Shown: positions 10,815 through 23,096 of the stretch, one piece after another
How positions within the stretch are numbered: the first letter of the stretch is position 1
How the letters are laid out: every line of letters begins with the position of its first letter
Assembly: GCF_020921035.1 (NCBI RefSeq)
Contig: NC_063158.1
Coordinates: 8,228,001 to 8,292,000 of the forward strand
Reading direction: 5' to 3'
DNA from: Rhodamnia argentea
Lineage: Eukaryota; Streptophyta; Magnoliopsida; Myrtales; Myrtaceae
Length of the DNA stretch: 64,000 nt
Translations under genes and position numbers: made by a program
The notes under the pieces: model-generated
Databases searched by the model: none
Told to the model about the DNA's origin: nothing
The model's input: the letters and a program-made list of their open reading frames with translations, nothing else

Positions 10815-12598
10815 TCAAGAGGGAGATATTTTGGGGCTGACGTGTGCAAAGGCCACACGCCTCGGTCGGAGTCTGACGGCGAGAGGGTTGGCCATCTCGC
10901 ACGAAAGCCTGAGAACCTCCGACAAGTCAACTTTGTCCTCACTCGCCGCCGCCGCCCTCCACTCGCACTCCTGCACCATCGCTGCCACCCAATACGTGAC
11001 AGTCGTCAGCCCCAGCGTCTTCCCTGGGCAGGCCCTTCTTCCCGACCCGAACGGTGCCAGCCTGAGGTCCGACCCGAGCACCGAGAACTCCGCCCCTCCG
11101 CCCAGGAACCTGTCCGGCCTGAACGCGAGCGGGTCGGGCCAGACATGGGGGTCCCTGCAGATGGCCCACATGTTGACCATGGCCGTTGTTCCCGCTGGCA
11201 CGTGATGCCCGTCCACGGTCGCGTCAGTGATGGCCAATCTGGCCCACGACAGCAGTGGGCCCGGCGGGTGCAGCCTCAGCACCTCCTTCACTACCGCTTG
11301 GAGATAAGCCAGGTCCCCTATCTCCGATTCGTTGACCTCCCTTGACCTTCCCACCACCCGGTCCAGCTCCTCCTGGACCCTCCCTTGAACTTCCGGATGA
11401 ACCACCATCCTCGCTAGGATCCACTCCATCAGCACCGCCACCGTGTCCGTCCCTCGAAATATCATTTCCTGCACACTCCTAAATTTTAGTACCAACCTTC
11501 TCGTGAAGAACGTCAATGGTAGACAAGTACCCATGAAAGGACCTCCCCAAGTTTTGACTATTCCTACGCAAAGAAAGTCGTTAAAAGCTTGGTGCTTACC
11601 CACAGAACGGCGATGACATCGAAGTCGGACAGTTTATCAGAACCCTGAAGTGAGAGCAGAACGTCCACAAAGTCCTGGTGGTCGGAGGTCGGTCGAGCTC
11701 GATGCTCTGCGATGATTCGGCCTACAAAGCGGTTGACTTTGGGCACCATCCTGGAGCACCTGAATCTGATCTTTTGAGGATCAAGCTCTGCCATCCAGGG
11801 GAGATGATCAGACCAATTCAGCGTGCCTAATAACTCGTACCCTTCATCCACCAGCTCCGTCAGCGCTTCCACTTCACTGCTCTTGCAGCTCAAGTCGTAG
11901 GATTGCCCAAACACGCAGCTCATCATGTGGTTCAGCGAGGCTCGCTTCAGCACTTGGCGAATGGTCAAGGGTTGCTCGCCGGAAGCGAACAGAGCTGCGA
12001 CCATCTGAGATGCGATGGCTCGCCGCTGAGACTCAGAAGCCTTGATTTTGTTCGGGCAAAAGAGGTGAGCAGCGGCAATTCTCCGGAGGGTTCGCCAGTA
12101 GACGTCGTGGCCAGCGAAGCCAATTGCCCTGTTGAACATCAGCCTGTAAGCTGACTCTTTCACAGGGCGATCAGCAAACACGGAGCTGTTGAGGATTTCT
12201 CTGGCGACTTCAGGGTTACATGTCACGATGACCCGAGTATCGCCCAGGCTGAAGGCCATCAGGCGCTTGGCCCCGAAGGCTTCGGCAGCAGCAGCAACCC
12301 GGTGATGAGCTAAGTGGAGCATGAGGCTCATGCTTCCGAAAAGAGGCAATCCCCTGGGACCGGGGATAGTGCGGGATGGGGACAGAGAATAGGAGGATGG
12401 TGAGAGGAAGAGTGCTTTCCGCCAGAAGTATTTGCCCCAGGCAGGGCCACCAGGGTGAGACCAGTGGAGGAAGGAGATGGCAAGCCAAGTTAAACCCACC
12501 AAGAGGAGGGACCAGGCAATGTTATCATAGGTAAAGGCTCTGCATTTGGAGGCGATGGCAAAAAGCCAGAGGCGTTCGACATCTGAACTCATGGTCAT
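10815..12598 (-). CDS. CYP78A: Cytochrome P450, CYP78A family
   Basis: Plant-specific P450 monooxygenase of family CYP78A; members act in the ER and promote growth of organs, seeds and fruit through an unidentified substrate. Two exons: 11600-12598 and 10815-11468. The splice is GG|GTAAGC to TGTGCAG|GAAATG and restores VLWEMIFRG across the join, giving 550 residues, normal for the family. Visible marks are an N-terminal membrane anchor (about 18-40), the proline hinge PGPRGLP, the [11 protein letters not shown] block typical of CYP78A, the I-helix FRGTDT (337-342), ExxR (Glu395/Arg398), and heme-binding [10 protein letters not shown] with Cys480. The start MTMSSD is preferred because a TATA box lies upstream at 12652-12659; an in-frame ATG at 12688 lies upstream of that box. 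No sign of decay. CYP78A5/A7-like, but the exact orthologue is not resolved. Confidence 0.95.
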
Positions 12599-12651
12599 GC
12601 TTAGTTTAGAAGGAGGTTTAGAGGTAAGTGAATGGTTTTGTTGGGGGCTGG

Positions 12652-12659
12652 TATTTATA
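12652..12659 (-). promoter_or_regulatory. TATA box of CYP78A gene
   Basis: Minus-strand TATAAATA, 54 nt upstream of the chosen start codon at 12598. It predicts transcription starting near 12625 and so excludes the upstream in-frame ATG at 12688. Confidence 0.7.
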
Positions 12660-12689
12660 GGGCAGAGCACTGGGGACAACCCCTGCATA

Positions 12690-15600
12690 AACTAATGGAT
12701 TTATAGTTAGAAGAAAAAAGGAGGGTGAAAGGTGAGCGAGTGTATTGTATTTAAACACTTATATTCGTATATGAATAATCGTTGTGCGTTTCTGTGCGCT
12801 ATCTTATTTTCAAAAAACAACATCCAAGACGGAGAGGAGAAGAAGACGACCAAAGAGAAATGGCAGCGCCGTCACAGAGTGCATGACATGAGTTCAGTGT
12901 AAAAAAAGGCAAATCCCATGCTTCACTCGGGGGAATATCTTACTAAAAATTTCACCGCTTGATGTCGGGGCAGTGTCTCTTAAATCTAGTCGCTAGGGAA
13001 CACGGCTTGTTATTATAGGTCCCATCTATAAAATTTTCAAACCAGTGACGATTAGTATGCGCATGCCAATACTAAAACAGGCGAGTCCGATGAGAGCCTC
13101 GAACAGCAAAGCAGCAGGATCTCGGAGTCAGAGACATCTCTTTTGCTGGAATTTGTTCCCGTCTACTTTCTGGTTGAGAATGCCTATTGGTTGAGAAGAG
13201 AGAGAATGTTACTGGTACGGTGCTGTTATGAAAGACGTATGCTCTGCTTTCCTGCAGCGGAACTCCTCGTCCTATTCGATTCATTGGTAGCTCACCCCCC
13301 CCAAAAAAAAACAAAATAGGAAAAAGGAAAAACAGAGTAGAGTGACGTGATATGGAAAGTCAATGAACCATTCAAAAGTCAGCGACGGCTCCTTTTAATT
13401 AATCCCGAGAACTTTCTACGGGCAAGACGAAAGGGACGCCCAAAAATTGTTTTTCACCAGCTCCTTTGAACATAAAAGAGAGTGAAAGTTTTTTCAATGC
13501 ACGAAGGGCACCGGACATTTCTCGGTAATGATCCTGTAGTTATTTCATTTCATTTGACTCATTCATTCGCCACAAAAGCAGCCATAGTCTCCCATTTCCT
13601 GGAAGGCGGGGAAGGATACGACCCTTGTAAATACTGACTCTGTTTTGCTTTCTTCTTGGTGGAAACAGAGGAAGGAAAGTACGACCAGATTCCTTTTTCT
13701 CCAGGAAAAGTTGAGGGAGAGGACCCCGACATTAATTCTTTTTAATTAAATTAACAATCTATTAATGCTTGCATAAACTATATCCAATCCTAAGTAGGAG
13801 TTCACTACATGTCTCCGAGTAGCAAATCGGTTTCGGTATCTCTATTGTTTTCTTTCTTTGCTTTATGATTACACCTTGACAAGATGCACATACATGCACC
13901 GTGAGCATATATCCAAGGATTTTCGGACTCACTCCCTAAATATTCCAAGGATGGCTAATCAATCTGATTTAGGCGTTGATGGTTGTCGCCTTGGAGGGAT
14001 GCAGGTGGCAAGATGACTTGCAGTCAAGAGACTTGCCGTTCCTGACGGGCCTTGACTTTGGAACATATTCATATCAGGTCGAGATGGAGTCTTATTTTCT
14101 TCCACGTTTCTTCCTTAATTTTTAAACCCCTTGTGTCTTTGACTGGGAGTGGGGAGACCCATTTCAATAAGTCATCTTGAAAATAAGTTGCCCTTTTGTT
14201 AAATGAATTTGGAGGAGAGTCGCTCCTGTTTTAGTCAATTCAACTTGATGGATTCCACATTTTCCTGGATGGAGAGCTGCCCGATGGTGAATCAATTACC
14301 CCTTACAAGAAACAGAGGAATCGTTACCTCATGCTGCACCAGTCCAGACCGCAGTAGTCGTAGCTACTCGCGACCATCTCCTTCCCGGTCTCTCTCTTCG
14401 ACTGATTACCAGACTTAATTTCATTGGTCTGTTTCACGTGTTCACATCTGATGAGTAGACCGCGTAAGCCATGGATGGCCGCTAGTTTATTCTACTGGCT
14501 GGCATTCATTTATGTTGTTTCTGCAGAGGGGATGCTTCTTGCGAGTCAAGTTACAGGTTGCACATGTCCTCTTTACAGGGAAAACACGTAGCCCCCAAAA
14601 CCAATACACACTATGATCATTTGGTGATTCGAAGCGGCATATCTCCACATTAGGAAAATTTGAGGCAATAGGATGTCTGCAACTGCGACTAGCCCTCTTT
14701 TTATATAAGTACAAATTGAAGGGAGCAGCACATGCTTTGGAATATTTACTCTGCCTTTGTTGTTTTGTTGTTCCTTCCCCTTTCAGTTTCAGAGTAGGCA
14801 TAGGCCCCCCGCTATTGATAACCTCCAGGAAGATTCCTGCGTGAGAATGAAAGCCATCATTAACAATGCGATATTCTAAATTGCCCAACCACATCGATAC
14901 ACGAAGAACGTGTATCGCACTTCAGATATAGAATTTAAATATGTGTTTTCTGCCGAACACCGAACGAGAAGCACCCCATCACTTCTACTACCCCATTTTC
15001 ATGAGCTGGCCTTCTCGACTTGAGGTACTAAAATCTCTCCTCTGGATCTGTAATCTCCGTCCGAATGAAAAGTGGACATCCTGTATAACAAAAGGAGCTT
15101 TCAAAATGCTCAACTCAGACTAGCTAGACTAGAGAAGAAAAGATCCTGCCTCAGAAGGAACTAAGCCAGCTGGGTGCGAGACAACAATCTTAATAATATA
15201 ATGTATATGGACCAGACTTACAATTCCAAATGTCTGACAAATTTAATAAGGATATAGATGACAAGTGATGATTAACTATATACAATGCCATGCGACTACG
15301 GAGCGACCTCAACCCAGAAGTTGGTTGGTTGGTCTTAGCAATGGAAAAATCTAATAATAGGCAACTCATGAATCATCGCCGTGGTCATCATGATCATCAA
15401 TCATGTTGCTCCCTCCAATTGAAGACCCTCAATCACGAGACACGTGGGAGTCGCCTTCGACATCAATCTAGAAAAGAACGCCCCCTAAATCAGCTGACGA
15501 AATCTGCGTCGAGGAGTGCCACCTTTACGCAAGCTTTGTCTGATCTGGTGTATTCAACCAGCTGATGAGGATGCCCTGAAACAGAGATCAACCCTTTGAA

Positions 15601-15960
15601 TATGAGAATGAGCATCTCAAGGAAGAAGTAGACGACACGGGCTGGGCGTACAAACGTAGCGCATGCGATCGACGCTCCAAATCCAATATGGTAATGGTGG
15701 GGGCTGCCAACCCACCACTTGCCATAAACAACCCGAGTGATGATTGGATTCGATGCGGAGAGATCCCAATTCTAACTGGCTATATCTTGGTTTTGGTGGT
15801 GTGTGGGGCAGAGAGTGCTCTGGAAAAGATTGCAGATTTTTCTCAAAGTTTGAATCTTTGAATTGGAGGAAGCAAGAATATGTCCTCCTCTCCCTTCTTC
15901 CATTTCCGTGGTCCTTTCACAAAAGCTCCTTTTGCTTCAGACATTTCTTGTGGCTTCCCT
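12690..15960. other. Intergenic DNA upstream of CYP78A, nothing recognised
   Basis: Includes the CYP78A promoter flank. Several open frames (for example 14487-14894 minus, 135 codons) have no domain, no codon bias and no splice context. No transposon ends were identified. Confidence 0.4.
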
Positions 15961-15968
15961 GTGCCACT

Positions 15969-15972
15969 TCTC

Positions 15973-16012
<40 letters not shown>
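15969..16012. repeat. (CT)n microsatellite
   Basis: About 44 bp of CT repeat with one CCC interruption. The open frames across it on both strands (poly Leu-Ser or Arg-Glu) are artefacts of the repeat. Confidence 0.95.
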
Positions 16013-16014
<2 letters not shown>

Positions 16015-17130
16015 CTTTTGACTGAATAAACGGCTTTTCGTTTCGTCACACTATTACATTTAACGAAAGTAAGTAGCTGCATCGATCTAATAGTGCAGAG
16101 GGCATACGAGGGGCGTATCTTTGGATTCCGTGATCGATCTCATTATGCAAATTTTTGATTGACACAACTATAGTGGAGTGTCTATCCGCCACCTTTTTAG
16201 CTTGCCTACAGATTATGTGGGAATATCACCTTGTTTTTAACAGCTAATATGGAAAGTAACCCATTTCTAGTGGAGAGGTCTGCCAAATCAGGATCGCTAG
16301 GTCACATCTGAGTGGTGGGTTGGTCAGCACGTTGCTTTGCACCTGCAGTTCAAGTTTGGTCGGGAAATCAAAGCACAGTCATTTCTGCACTGTAATTTAC
16401 ACGTGAAGATGCTATCTCCCGCGAACATATCTATGTTTTCCGAGAATCAGAACACAAGATAGATGTATAGATAGATAGCTAGAGCCTGCCTTTATGCTTT
16501 GAGAGGCCACTCACTCGTCGAAGTGCATTCGTCCCCGAGTTAGAAAAAGCACAATCTTGCAGATAATATTCTCCTTCCTTCGACTGTGAAGATATGATTC
16601 TCTCGATTACTAATGAAACAACTTCAGGTCGAACAACTCAATTGGGGTTTTGCAACTTGCAAAACTCAATCTTCGCCACTCGTGCACACTGATGTAGGTT
16701 TCCAAATCTCTTTTTGGGGATTTATCTCCCTTTCTCTGATAATATTTAAGTAATGGAGAGATGGGTTGGGTGCCGAACAACTCATTTGTCCTCGCACAGT
16801 AGGACTATTATTCTTTGGCCAGAGCAAAACAAGCGGCATATTCCCAATCCTTCACCTTTCATTCTCGTCATCGATCTCCACACATATTTAATTAAACCTA
16901 GGCTGTTGACCACACCTACTTGGCTAAACCTACATATCCAGTGACTATTTTTTTCCCCATTTGCCTGGTGCATGTATTCTCGCGGGTTAATGACGTTAGC
17001 CAAAACATCAGTAGAGATGACCAAATTAGACCGGATCGGAGGGGTTAGTCCGGTCCTTGAGAAGGGCGGTCCGGTCCTTGGTTCTAGGTGGATGGAACCG
17101 GCCCGGATTGCTTGGACCGAACCACCCATA

Positions 17131-17131
<1 letters not shown>
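16013..17131. other. Intergenic DNA; ACCGG-rich repeat at 16990-17130
   Basis: No gene recognised. The last part (about 16990-17130) repeats GGTCCGGTCCTTG/GGAACCGG words shared with 6850-7340 and 17788-18066, and is likely a decayed MITE of that family. Confidence 0.4.

Positions 17132-17169
<38 letters not shown>
17132..17169. repeat. (AC)n microsatellite
   Basis: About 19 AC dinucleotides, directly abutting the ACCGG-rich repeat. Confidence 0.95.
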
Positions 17170-17172
<3 letters not shown>

Positions 17173-17787
17173 CTAAAAAAATAAAGCTTTCGTTTGTTTT
17201 CAATGTTCATTTCTCGAGTCATTTCCATTGTTAGGCTGTACATTCTTAACAAGGTATCTCCAGAACATTCTGCATAAATTGCATGTCATTTGCCTATCAA
17301 CAATGATAGAAATCGTGAAAGAATTGAGTGGCAGTTCAATTGAAACCATGAAAGCATGTCCGAGTTAAACGCTAGTGAAACCACTTTACAAGAATAGTTT
17401 ATATCAACTTCTCTTTGAAACTCGGACTACCCCTTAATGTTATAAATGCAGTATATCCTATTTATTATGGTCTTTTCCAGTGCATTGTGTCGTGAGTGTA
17501 CACTGGTATGTTCTTTCGAGAAAGAAATAATTCAGCCTGTTTATTTAATATAGTGGTAGCAGTTTCTTCTTGTTCATGTGTTTCATTTGTTCATTTCAAT
17601 GAGTAGTTATGTATTTTGTTTTCGCACACTGCTTGGATACATAATTCATTTAGTGAACAAGATCACTATTAATATGTTTTCGCTAGCCAAGTTTTTTAAA
17701 TTATGTCCTTTATACATCTCTATTGTGTCGCGAGTTAGACCAATATCATTGTTAAGCTTACCATTCCGTGAAGACATGCCTTTATTA
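17170..17787. other. Intergenic DNA, nothing recognised
   Basis: AT-rich sequence; no gene, RNA or transposon end that I can support. Confidence 0.4.
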
Positions 17788-18066
17788 TGAAGGTGAGCAA
17801 ACCTGGACCAGCGTGTTTTTTATTCAATCTGGGGTATAGATTATAAATTAACATGCAATCGAAGCGTGATTCAAGGGTTAGATTTCTATAAGCAGCTTGT
17901 ATTAGCGATCCCATAGGGCTAGGATTGGGATTGGCCCGGACTGTCGATCTCGATGCGGTATGGTCCCGATCCAGTCATTGGTCTCGAAAATTTGGAGACC
18001 GGGACTACTGGTTCGGTCCCCGGTTTCATACTAAGATCGAACCGGTCCGGATTATGCACACCCCTA
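17788..18066. mobile_element. ACCGG-rich MITE, probable hAT type
   Basis: The left end AAGGTGAGCAAACCTGG and the inverse of the right end, TAGGGGTGTGCATAATCCGG, are imperfect inverted repeats with the TAGGGGTG(A/T)GCA style of plant hAT MITEs. The interior is GGTCCCGATCC/ACCGG-rich. Target duplications are not recognisable, so age or boundary error is likely. Confidence 0.5.
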
Positions 18067-18180
18067 GTGGTAAGCGATGAAGGGTTTGGAAGGAGCCCAT
18101 GTTTGTCTTTAGCTGCAATGGAATCTCATAATGATCTCCCTCAACCAACCATCATATTCCCCGATCATTTGATATGCATG

Positions 18181-18588
18181 TAGACCCCTTAAATGGGTGG
18201 AGCCGATCGGGTCATAAATGATCCGATCCAAATAGACCCATTAGTTGCAATGCAAATCTAGTAACTCATACTTCACCGACCCATATTCATAAAACACTTG
18301 CACATTTAGTCTAATCTAGAAAAACTCATAACCAAACTGTGATGAAAGTGCGAAGTGAGTCCGAGATTAATTGAGGACGAGAGAGAATGAAATAGAGTTG
18401 TAGAGTTGAATAGGGTCTGAATAAGTTGTAAATCTATTTATAACCCATTGACGACTCATTTATGATCCATTTAACACTTATAATATGATCGAACTCATTT
18501 ATGACATATTTATTGAATATAACTATCCCCAGCTATGCCCATTATTTATGGTTAAGAAATGGGTTTGTAACTCATTTTGACAGGTCTA
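18181..18588. mobile_element. hAT-type MITE with 8-bp target duplication
   Basis: A 408-bp element with ends TAGACC(C/T)... in inverted orientation (TAGACCCCTTAAATGGGT at left; TAGACCTGTCAAAATGAGTT on the other strand at right). It is flanked by perfect 8-bp direct repeats TATGCATG at 18173-18180 and 18589-18596, the hAT hallmark. The interior consists of GGGTCATAAATG/CCATTTATGAC-like phrases and codes for nothing. Confidence 0.85.
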
Positions 18589-18596
18589 TATGCATG

Positions 18597-19818
18597 TATA
18601 GCTCTTCCACATGCCTTCCAGAGTTCTCATATTATCAAGAGGATCGAGCTGTATGTGCATGCGCGTGTAGGTTATGTACAGCTCTTCAACATACGACGGT
18701 ACTTCCAAGAACACTTCCCAACCGATTCGGTATTAATCCTCCTAGTGCTCGAAAAGGAGCTTCATTTTGACTCAAGTACCTGCCGCGATAGGAAGCCTCT
18801 TTCTATAATTGATGGTGGAAAACTGATGTCCAACAAAATCTTTGGCGCGAAGCTAGTGTCAAAGCCATAAACGCTCGACACTTACGCAGCCTAATCCGTG
18901 ACCTAACCACAAAATTCTACCTACTTATACGTGCACGATAGGATCTACCGAGTTGACTGAGATGTTCTTTGCTAAAGGGTTGACCGAGAAAAAATGAGTC
19001 CGAAGTACACTATGTGCTGGTGAAAAAGATAGGGAGTCAACTTTTGATGCAAAAGTTTGTAATGTCATCCCCCCAAGATTAAGACCACAAAGTTCATCTG
19101 GACTGCCCAACTTTCGTACGCATGGAGAATAGGTCAATCTACACGGCACCCATCATTGCCAAGGATAGATTAAATAAATGACTTTTCAAAGATTATGAAT
19201 CAAGGAAAAGAGGTCTCACTTTGTCAAAGAAGTAGAACTTTCAACACTGTATAAACACTCTTGGGATGAATTGATTTGCCCTCTAAAAGGCAGAGCAGTC
19301 TCGTCCCTTGGAGTAGTTCCCCGCTTATTATTCGAAACAATTTTGAGATGTCGAACTGCATAAAAAGTTATCTCGGTGTTAACATCTGTTTTCTACAACC
19401 GTGGTTGTACAGCAGGCCGGGTAGCGCTATGGGAGTGCCGTAACTTGGGTGCTTAGTAATGCATGTTGCAAAGCTGAAACACATCAAAATTGGGTGAAGT
19501 AGCTTCCTAAAAGATGCGGCTACCGTGAGTAGAGTTTGTCAAAATACCTGCAGAACCCATTTCCCAACTGTAGCTGCTGCGGAGAAATGGTACCAAGCAA
19601 GCACTCAAAAATGTTGGGGTCACAGAATGTTTTCTCAAATAGTTAAGAGGTAAACTCGACTGGAAAAAAAAAAATACAAGAATAAAGAGAGAAAAATAGA
19701 GGTTAGAAGATGCGTACATTGCGCAAAGATGGTCATGTGAAGTTGTTCTTCTTACTTGTTCTCTAATGTTCGAATAAGAACTGTCAAAATGAATCATGGA
19801 TTCATTTCTTAATTCATA
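18597..19818. other. Intergenic DNA, nothing recognised
   Basis: Short open frames only; no domain, splice structure or transposon end supported. Confidence 0.4.
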
Positions 19819-20160
19819 TTTGATGGGCTAAATGGGTCATAATTGGATTTAGAATGGCAAGATCTAAAATAATATGGGTGATAAATGGGTCTACAACTTA
19901 CTTACACCTAACTCATAGCTATGGCCCTCTCTTGCCTCACTTGATCTCGCGCTCGCTCGTTCCGTACTCTCAGCTCAATTTAAGTATTGGATTTCCTAGA
20001 TTAGATTAAATAGGAAAGTATTTTAGCAATATGTTGGGTCGAGATATGTATTGGGTATGGTTCGGATCGAGTACGAGTCAATATATTTGTATTGCATGAA
20101 AATTAGTTGATTTGGGTCAGACTGTTTTTTTACACGACCTAACTGTTTGACAAGTCTAGT
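19819..20160. mobile_element. Diverged copy of the 18181-18588 hAT MITE
   Basis: Shares GGCTAAATGGGTCATAATTGG at left and GTTTGACAAGTCTAG at right with the better-preserved copy. The left terminus is decayed and no target duplication was found. Confidence 0.5.
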
Positions 20161-20572
20161 TTGAACCAGTGGTTCACATAGTGTTTATAACTACGACAAG
20201 TTGTAAATACTTTATTACAAGTAGTTTCGGTCTTTTTCAGGGAAGCAATTCTTCCAAAGAAAGAATTGCAAGTTGGGATAATTTTTTTTTTTTTTTTGTC
20301 AGACGAGTTGGGGGAATTTTTTTTTTTTTTCTGTTTAAGAGTTTGGGAATTAAAAAGAAGCATTCCTTTAATTGGCTTCAGAAAATTGAAACGAAAACTA
20401 CTAGTTCTTCAAAACATTTTAGCGGAGTGAAAAGTAAGAACATGTTTTCTCATTTCTCTAAAACTTAGTAGTCATTGAATTAAAGTGACGTAGGGCTATA
20501 AAAAGATGGGTTGAGTGAGTTTATCACACTTAAATGGAGAGTACCAGGCGAGGCAAGAAAATGAGTTACTAT
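20161..20572. other. Intergenic DNA with two poly-T tracts
   Basis: T15-type runs at about 20281-20297 and 20319-20330; otherwise nothing recognised. Confidence 0.4.
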
Positions 20573-20965
20573 GTAAAACAAATGATATAAATGATCTCCG
20601 AACTTTATTTGAATGCATAAGGCCGTTCATGAATTTTTAATTTATTTGGTGTGATCCATAAGCTTTAGTCCAATATGTAATATCGTCCATGAACTTTTAA
20701 TTTATTTACTATGGTCCCTCTGATGTTCAATATGGTGCATGAACTTTTAAATAATTTCATATGATTTAGGAACTACATTGAACATTTGACCAAAGTTTCG
20801 GGGATCATATTGAGCGGATTAAAATCATAGGGACGACATTGCACATTGAGTCAAACTTCATGGACCATATTCTACAAATTAAAAGTTTGAGGACGCTGAT
20901 TGCACAATGTACCAAAAAGCTTAGAGATCATTGGTGCTATGCTATTATCACTTGTTTTATTTGAG
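20573..20965. mobile_element. Foldback MITE with 'catgaacttttaatttatt' arms
   Basis: The left arm repeats 'ccgttcatgaatttttaatttatttgg' about three times; the right arm carries inverse versions ('catggaccatattctacaaattaaaagtttgagg'). The outer ends are inverted (AACAAATGATATAAATGATCTC at left; ATAAAACAAGTGATAATAGC on the opposite strand at right). Architecture parallels the other foldback families here but the sequence is unrelated. Boundaries are approximate. Confidence 0.6.
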
Positions 20966-23096
20966 GGATTAGGCCTGCCAGACTTGTGGACCGGATGGGC
21001 CGAAATTAACAACATGCTCGACTTGGGGCCGTTTCAAGGGAATCAGCCCAATGGCGAGATGAAGTTTAGCATTGCCGCTATATTTTTGTGCACTTCCCGC
21101 AACATGGTGGATCCACTCGACTTTCTGTAATTAGATTCATGACCATTGTTTCTTTCTTCTTCACATGCTTTGTTGTTCTATCCTTAGTCATTGACGATCA
21201 TGTACGTTCGGTCGTGGTGGTCGTCGGAAACAAACATGTATAGCCCACTGGATAGAGGCCATTTTACTGAATGATTACTCTGTTAGCATCAAGAATTGCT
21301 ACTTAGTGCGGTCTCAATAAGCAACTTCTTGTTCTTGTTCTCCACGCGGGCTAGATAACCAGCTAAAGCTTAGAACTTCCATGCTTTGCTAGGTGCGCAT
21401 GTGAGGGGGGTGTGTCTAGGAAAATTTCCAGAGAGCAAACCCAACTATGTAATTTGGAGCTTGCGCTGTCGCAGCTGGAGCTGGAGAATTTAATATTTGG
21501 ACAAAGATTGTCAGGTCATGTCGACAAGCTCCAGACCTCCAGCCCTCTGGATGCAGCATGACACTCGTGGACCGGATCATCAAAGACTTGGCAGCAAACT
21601 TTGCCAGGAATGATGGATATTCAATTGGCAAGAAGTGAAAAATCGGGGAAAATATCATAATTTCTCTCTAATACCGTCACCTTGGGGTGGAAATGACTGA
21701 ATAAGGTGTAGACATGACGCAGGGGAAGAGATAATTGAAAAAAGCTTTCCAAAGGATATACTAAAATTTTATAGAATGAATTATATCCATTACGTAGGGC
21801 GGATGCCCTTTATATAAATAGAACTCCTTTGAAATTAGGACTGAAATTAAAGATAACATAAAACGAGATATTTAAAATCAAATCTAATCAGAATTCAAAT
21901 CAAATATTGCGATTAGATATATCGCAAAGTTGCCTAAAATCGAAAACTGCCTGAAAATCTATCTAAACAACTCCGAAATGCAAAAATATGACATCAATCA
22001 CAGCAAAATTGTGCGTATTGATCGGAAGCCCGTTTCCATGCCACCGACCAAATTTGAGCACAATCCGAGATACACAGCGAATCAGTGGTGGCAGAATTGC
22101 CTGATTACTGGCGATGGCATTTTTCAAGGAAATCGTACGCCCACTGTTCTATATAAAGACCCCCTTCTACATCAAGACCCCTGCAGGACCTTTGACGGTC
22201 TTATGGAAGCTTCGCCATACATTGCGGAAGCGTTTGGTGCTTGGAATTGGAAGCGCAGAAATAAAGATTGATTCAATCATGAAGAAGCCGCGGTTTTGCT
22301 TATCATGAGGCCGTCGGCAAGTTGGGGACTCTCCGCTTTGTTTATGGAGCTACATTAGATCTATATCTACTGATTTAATCGTGCTGCGCTCATAGTTTTG
22401 TCACAAATCGACTTGGAAGTGTGTGTTCATTTATGTTCCTCAACCGATTTGCCCGAACGGGGTAAGTTTTAGCCTGCCGATCATGGTGACTGTTATGTCA
22501 TCTGTGGCACACAGAAGATCGACAGGGTCATTCGGTGTGTCCCCTCAGGTGGTGTGGTGGGTAAACTTTGGTAATGCTGCTTTTTACTGAATATAGTCGC
22601 TGGGTTTTTCAGATCATATTTCCAGTTCAGTTATCGGAGTGCTGGCATCTACGAAGTATACTACAGAAGATCAAATTTTGATCATGGGCCCTGATCTTGG
22701 ATGTCATACGCCACATCTGCCTGAATTTTTCGCCTTCCTGCATTCTTTCTACCATAAACAGATTCATTGGACTAACTACTGATAGAACATGGACAAAAAT
22801 CCTCCTCTTATTATAGGAGTGTTGGACATTTGTATATACATGTTGGTGGGAGGTTCTCGCTTGTTCTGTGATTCGTTCAGTGCTCAACATCATCTTTAAA
22901 TTACCGCCTAGCTGCAGCAGCAGCAAACTCCCACTATTCAGGGATCGTCAATTGATTTTCATGCTCCTCTTTCTTGGGATGATGCTTGTTTGGAGTCTTT
23001 TGAGTTGGTTCAGATGCTTTGAAGAGGGTACCTCATCCCTTTTGGGGGTTATTGTTTGGTTTGGGTAAATCTGTTTTTCTAAAGAGCCCCGTCCCT
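20966..23096. other. Intergenic DNA downstream of the HD-Zip gene
   Basis: Includes the HD-Zip 3' flank. Around 21790-21830 there is LTR-like wording (GGATGCCCTTTATATAAATAG) but no paired end or primer-binding site. Open frames at 21930-22271 and 22627-22926 show no recognisable domain. Confidence 0.35.

Noticed and set aside
12599-12688. N-terminal extension of CYP78A from an upstream in-frame ATG
   Set aside because: The TATA box at 12652-12659 lies inside this extension, so the upstream ATG is unlikely to be transcribed; family alignment also starts near MTMSSD.
14487-14894. 135-codon minus-strand frame as a gene
   Set aside because: No recognisable domain, mixed composition, no core promoter or splice context; length is within chance for 64 kb.
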